A DNA stretch of 6,616 nt from Tannerella sp. (lineage in GTDB: Bacteria; Bacteroidota; Bacteroidia; Bacteroidales; Tannerellaceae): contig JAITHS010000395.1 in the NCBI GenBank assembly GCA_031279875.1, positions 1 through 6,616 on the forward strand. The letters are read 5' to 3'. Of the stretch, positions 4,292 to 6,616 are shown piece after piece. The position numbers and the translations under genes are program-made. A model generated the notes under the pieces. The model saw only the letters and a list, made by a program, of their open reading frames with translations. It had not been told where the DNA came from and made no database searches. Every line of letters starts with the position of its first letter. The stretch's first letter is position 1.

Positions 4292-6283
4292 ATGGATAAA
4301 ATATTATTATCTGTCATCGCAACTATCTGTTTATCAGCATGTTCATCGAACAAGAGAGAACAAGAAATTGATTTCTACAATGTTAAACAAGTCAATCTGC
4401 GGCAGGTGGAACTGACCGACAATTTTTGGTTGCCCACAATTCGTCTCGTACAGGAAAAAACTATCCGCTACGCCTTCGACAAGTGTGAAAGCGAAGGGCG
4501 GTTTGCCAATTTCAAAACGGCAGGAGATGTGTGGCGGCAACGCGACGCGGCAAACCACGACAATAATAAAGTTCGCGGTAAGATGCCTTTCGACGACACC
4601 GACGTTTACAAAACCATCGAAGGCGCCGCATACTCGCTGACGAACGCCCCGAACCCTGCACTCGACGCTTTTCTCGACTCCGTTATCAGCCTCATCGCTT
4701 ACGGTCAGGAACCGGACGGCTATCTCACTACATGGCGTACCATCAACCCGGCCAAAGCCCCCGCCCAGTGGGTCGGCAAATGCGAGAAACGATGGGACAA
4801 CCTCGGTTCGAGCCACGAACTCTACAACGCCGGACACCTTTTTGAGGCTGCATCGGCACATTATCACGCTACCGGCAAACGTAATTTCCTCGATATAGCA
4901 ATTAAAAATGCCGATTTATTAGTCGCTACGTTCCTCAATCCCGCATCGCCGCAGGCAAACGACGTGCCGGGTCATCAGATTGTCGAAACGGGCTTGCTCA
5001 AACTGTATCAAATATCAGATAATCAGCGTTATTACGACCTGTCAAAACATTTCCTCGAACTGCGCGGCGACTCTGCGCATCGCCATATCCGCGGCGATTA
5101 CAGTCAAGACCACAAGCCGGTTACGGAGCAGGATGAAGTTGTCGGACACGCTGTTCGCGCCGTCTATATGTACGCGGCGATGACTGATATTCCAGAATTT
5201 CGCCCCGCCGCACACAAACTCTGGAACAACATGATTACCAAGAAGTTATACATCACAGGCGGTTTGGGAGCGCGACACGCGGGCGAAGCTTTCGGCAACA
5301 ATTACGAACTGCCTAACCGCACGGCTTATGCCGAAACATGTGCCGCTATCGGAGGCGTTTACTGGGCTGACCGCATGTTTCGTCTTACAGGCGACGCACA
5401 ATATGTTGATATTCTGGAACGTATGCTCTATAACGGCGTTATTGCAGGCATCTCGCTCAACGGAACGGAGTTTTTCTACCCTAATCCCCTTGAAGCAGAT
5501 AGTCAATACGCTTTTAATCAAGGACATTGCACCCGTGCCGAATGGTTCGACTGTTCGTGCTGCCCGACAAATCTGATACGTTTTATTCCGTTTATTCCAA
5601 ATTTGATTTATGCCGTTGACAACGCTGCGGAGGCGTTGCGCACTTCGGAGACTTTGCCTGCAACATCTCTACCTGCCTTGTATATCAACCTTTTCGTATC
5701 AAACAAAGCAAATATCACGCTGAATAACAACGACATACGCATCGAGCAGCAAACCGAATACCCTTGGAACGGAACAGTACGCATCACCGTTTCACCTGAA
5801 AAACAAGACGGTTTTGCTCTCAAAATCCGTCGTCCGGGCTGGTCGGCAGGCACGTTTGCGCATACCGACCTTTATGAATACAAAACCGCAGTAACACAGC
5901 CTGTTACCGTATCAATAGACGGCAAAAACGTTGATTACAAGATAGATAACGGCTACATAACGTTAAATGAAAAATGGCAAAAAGGCACAACGGTCGAAGT
6001 CCGCTTTCCGATGGAAGTACGCGAAGTAGCCGCAAACGCGCTTGTAGCCGACGATTCCGGCAAGTACGCCTTTGAGCGCGGACCGTTAGTATATTGCATG
6101 GAAGAAGCCGACAACCCGAAGTTTGATATTCCTTTTAAGACCGCAAACAACACTGTATCAGTAGAATGGAAGCCTGACATGCTGAACGGAATCAACATCA
6201 TCCGCTTCAACGACATAATTCTAATTCCCTACTACACATGGTCTAACCGCGGCGTCGGCAGGATGAAGGTTTGGATGGAATAA
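4292..6283 (+). CDS. Lipoprotein beta-L-arabinofuranosidase, GH127/GH146 (DUF1680) family
   Basis: This 663-residue exported glycoside hydrolase is close in length to the characterised Bifidobacterium enzyme HypBA1 (about 658). The N-terminus (ILLSVIATICLSAC) is a lipoprotein signal with lipobox LSAC and C17 as the lipidated cysteine, so the enzyme is membrane-anchored. Which face of the outer membrane it occupies is unclear. The family uses a cysteine nucleophile held by zinc. The matching residues are E332 (acid/base position, in GEAFGNN), E348 and C350 (YAETCA), and C421, C423 and C424 (DCSCCPTN), with C423 as nucleophile. The 16-residue spacing between the two glutamates equals that in HypBA1. 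The helical (alpha/alpha) barrel spans roughly 30-440, followed by beta-sandwich domains, ending at a family-like GRMKVWM. It cleaves terminal beta-L-arabinofuranosyl residues; the exact polymer is unknown. About 17 residues (445-461) after NLIYAVDN look inserted. The ATG lies 3 bases after the regulator's stop, which indicates co-transcription and probably translational coupling. Confidence 0.9.
   Translation: MDKILLSVIATICLSACSSNKREQEIDFYNVKQVNLRQVELTDNFWLPTIRLVQEKTIRYAFDKCESEGRFANFKTAGDVWRQRDAANHDNNKVRGKMPFDDTDVYKTIEGAAYSLTNAPNPALDAFLDSVISLIAYGQEPDGYLTTWRTINPAKAPAQWVGKCEKRWDNLGSSHELYNAGHLFEAASAHYHATGKRNFLDIAIKNADLLVATFLNPASPQANDVPGHQIVETGLLKLYQISDNQRYYDLSKHFLELRGDSAHRHIRGDYSQDHKPVTEQDEVVGHAVRAVYMYAAMTDIPEFRPAAHKLWNNMITKKLYITGGLGARHAGEAFGNNYELPNRTAYAETCAAIGGVYWADRMFRLTGDAQYVDILERMLYNGVIAGISLNGTEFFYPNPLEADSQYAFNQGHCTRAEWFDCSCCPTNLIRFIPFIPNLIYAVDNAAEALRTSETLPATSLPALYINLFVSNKANITLNNNDIRIEQQTEYPWNGTVRITVSPEKQDGFALKIRRPGWSAGTFAHTDLYEYKTAVTQPVTVSIDGKNVDYKIDNGYITLNEKWQKGTTVEVRFPMEVREVAANALVADDSGKYAFERGPLVYCMEEADNPKFDIPFKTANNTVSVEWKPDMLNGINIIRFNDIILIPYYTWSNRGVGRMKVWME
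5620..5674 (+). repeat. Short hairpin-bearing insert inside the GH127-type gene
   Basis: CAACGC (5620-5625) and GCGTTG (5633-5638) form a 6-bp stem around TGCGGAG. The stretch 5624-5674 encodes residues 445-461 (AAEALRTSETLPATSLP), which seem to be extra compared with my recollection of this family between the NLIY strand and the LYINLFV strand. The length is a multiple of three, so the frame is kept. It could be an in-frame repeat insertion or just a longer surface loop; no second copy of the sequence exists in the window. Confidence 0.35.
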
Positions 6284-6296
6284 CTCAGGATTTATA

Positions 6297-6308
6297 ATTT
6301 TCGAAAAT
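6297..6308. promoter_or_regulatory. Perfect 12-bp palindrome before the AraC-type fragment
   Basis: ATTTTCGAAAAT is an exact palindrome that ends at the base before the ATG at 6309. It could be a protein-binding site or chance in an A/T-rich gap. It is too short and lacks the loop expected of a terminator. No promoter boxes of the TTTG / TAnnTTTG type were recognised in the 25-base gap. Confidence 0.25.
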
Positions 6309-6560
6309 ATGTATTATAAACTACTGAACATTGTTACTAATGCCGTTGGCGAAAAAATGCTGCGCAAAGCAACTATGCACATTGAGAAAAATCTTGATAA
6401 TGAGGACTATTCCGTTGAAGATTTAGGTATTGAATTAGCGATGAGCCGTCGCACGCTGCTTCGCAAATTTAATACTGCTTGCAACATGAACCCTAATGAA
6501 CGAAGCAATCCAGAAATTACAGGATTGCAGGAGAGGCAGGATTTACAGGTTTTTATATAG
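6309..6560 (+). pseudogene. Truncated AraC-type helix-turn-helix regulator, broken by a repeat
   Basis: Residues 15-64 (starting EKMLRKATMHIEKNL) match the beginning of an AraC-family DNA-binding domain, as in the output domain of Bacteroidota hybrid two-component regulators. The first helix-turn-helix is YSVEDLGIELAMSRRTLLRKF (34-54), followed by CNMNPNE (58-64). At this point the family normally continues with FIRxxRLxxA and a second helix-turn-helix. Here the frame instead enters a repeat at 6501, reads 19 unrelated residues (from RSNPEITGLQ) and stops at 6560. The second helix-turn-helix is missing, and there is no sensor or receiver domain before it: the frame is closed by a TGA at 6264-6266. 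The piece is therefore probably non-functional and broken at both ends, although the missing 3' part could lie beyond the window. It begins 25 bases after the hydrolase gene and may have been the carbohydrate-locus regulator here. Confidence 0.75.
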
Positions 6561-6616
6561 ATTGCTTCTACCTCGCAATAACGAATGCCCTGTGCGTTAA
6601 TGTCCTCGCAATGATG
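6501..6616. repeat. Dispersed palindromic repeat cluster at the window edge
   Basis: GAAGCAATC (6502-6510) and GATTGCTTC (6560-6568) are perfect 9-bp inverted arms. Inside them GCAATCC (6505-6511) pairs with GGATTGC (6522-6528), and CAGGA or CAGG recurs every 8-9 bases between 6516 and 6549. CCTCGCAAT occurs at 6571-6579 and again at 6604-6612, a 33-base period that may continue past the window. On the minus strand 6583-6560 begins CGTTATTGCGAGG and ends GAAGCAATC. This resembles a widespread class of intergenic repeats with CATTGCGAG and GAAGCAATC ends, which I know from memory only. It is unrelated in sequence to the hairpins near the RAYT. Confidence 0.7.

Overview
The window looks like chromosomal DNA from a member of the Bacteroidota, probably Bacteroidales. 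The clues are promoters of the TTTG / TAnnTTTG type, A/T-rich leaders without Shine-Dalgarno sequences, a lipoprotein-type glycoside hydrolase of family GH127/GH146, and a Nudix-fold sugar regulator closely resembling the AraR type described in Bacteroides. The species cannot be named from the sequence.

Layout, left to right. 1-141 is a short A/T-rich leader with a good Bacteroidota promoter. 142-684 (+) encodes a single-domain Y1/HUH transposase of the REP-associated (RAYT) type. 685-886 is a dense cluster of hairpins and an 18-bp tandem array that fits the RAYT's own REP substrate. The array runs into the 3' end of a convergent gene, 874-1671 (-), an ABC-3 metal-ion permease (ZnuB/MntB type) with no ATPase or binding protein beside it. 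1672-1888 is a divergent control region. 1889-6283 (+) is a tight three-gene operon: a sodium/sugar symporter of the SSS family, an AraR-like Nudix-fold regulator with a degenerate Nudix box, and a lipoprotein beta-L-arabinofuranosidase. 6309-6560 is the start of an AraC-type helix-turn-helix domain that breaks off where a second dispersed repeat family begins; the repeat fills 6501-6616 to the window edge.

How the genes work together. The operon reads as an L-arabinose module. The exported hydrolase releases L-arabinose from beta-L-arabinofuranosides, the symporter imports it with Na+, and the regulator, encoded between them, senses the sugar. An imperfect palindrome (1849-1863) covers the -7 box of the operon promoter and is a natural candidate for the regulator's operator.

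The most unusual part is the RAYT with its hairpins. Three hairpins share one design, and two of them differ by a compensated base pair. One hairpin's right arm has been amplified into a tandem array that now supplies the last codons and stop of the neighbouring permease gene. A second, unrelated palindromic repeat has cut an AraC-type gene at the other end of the window.
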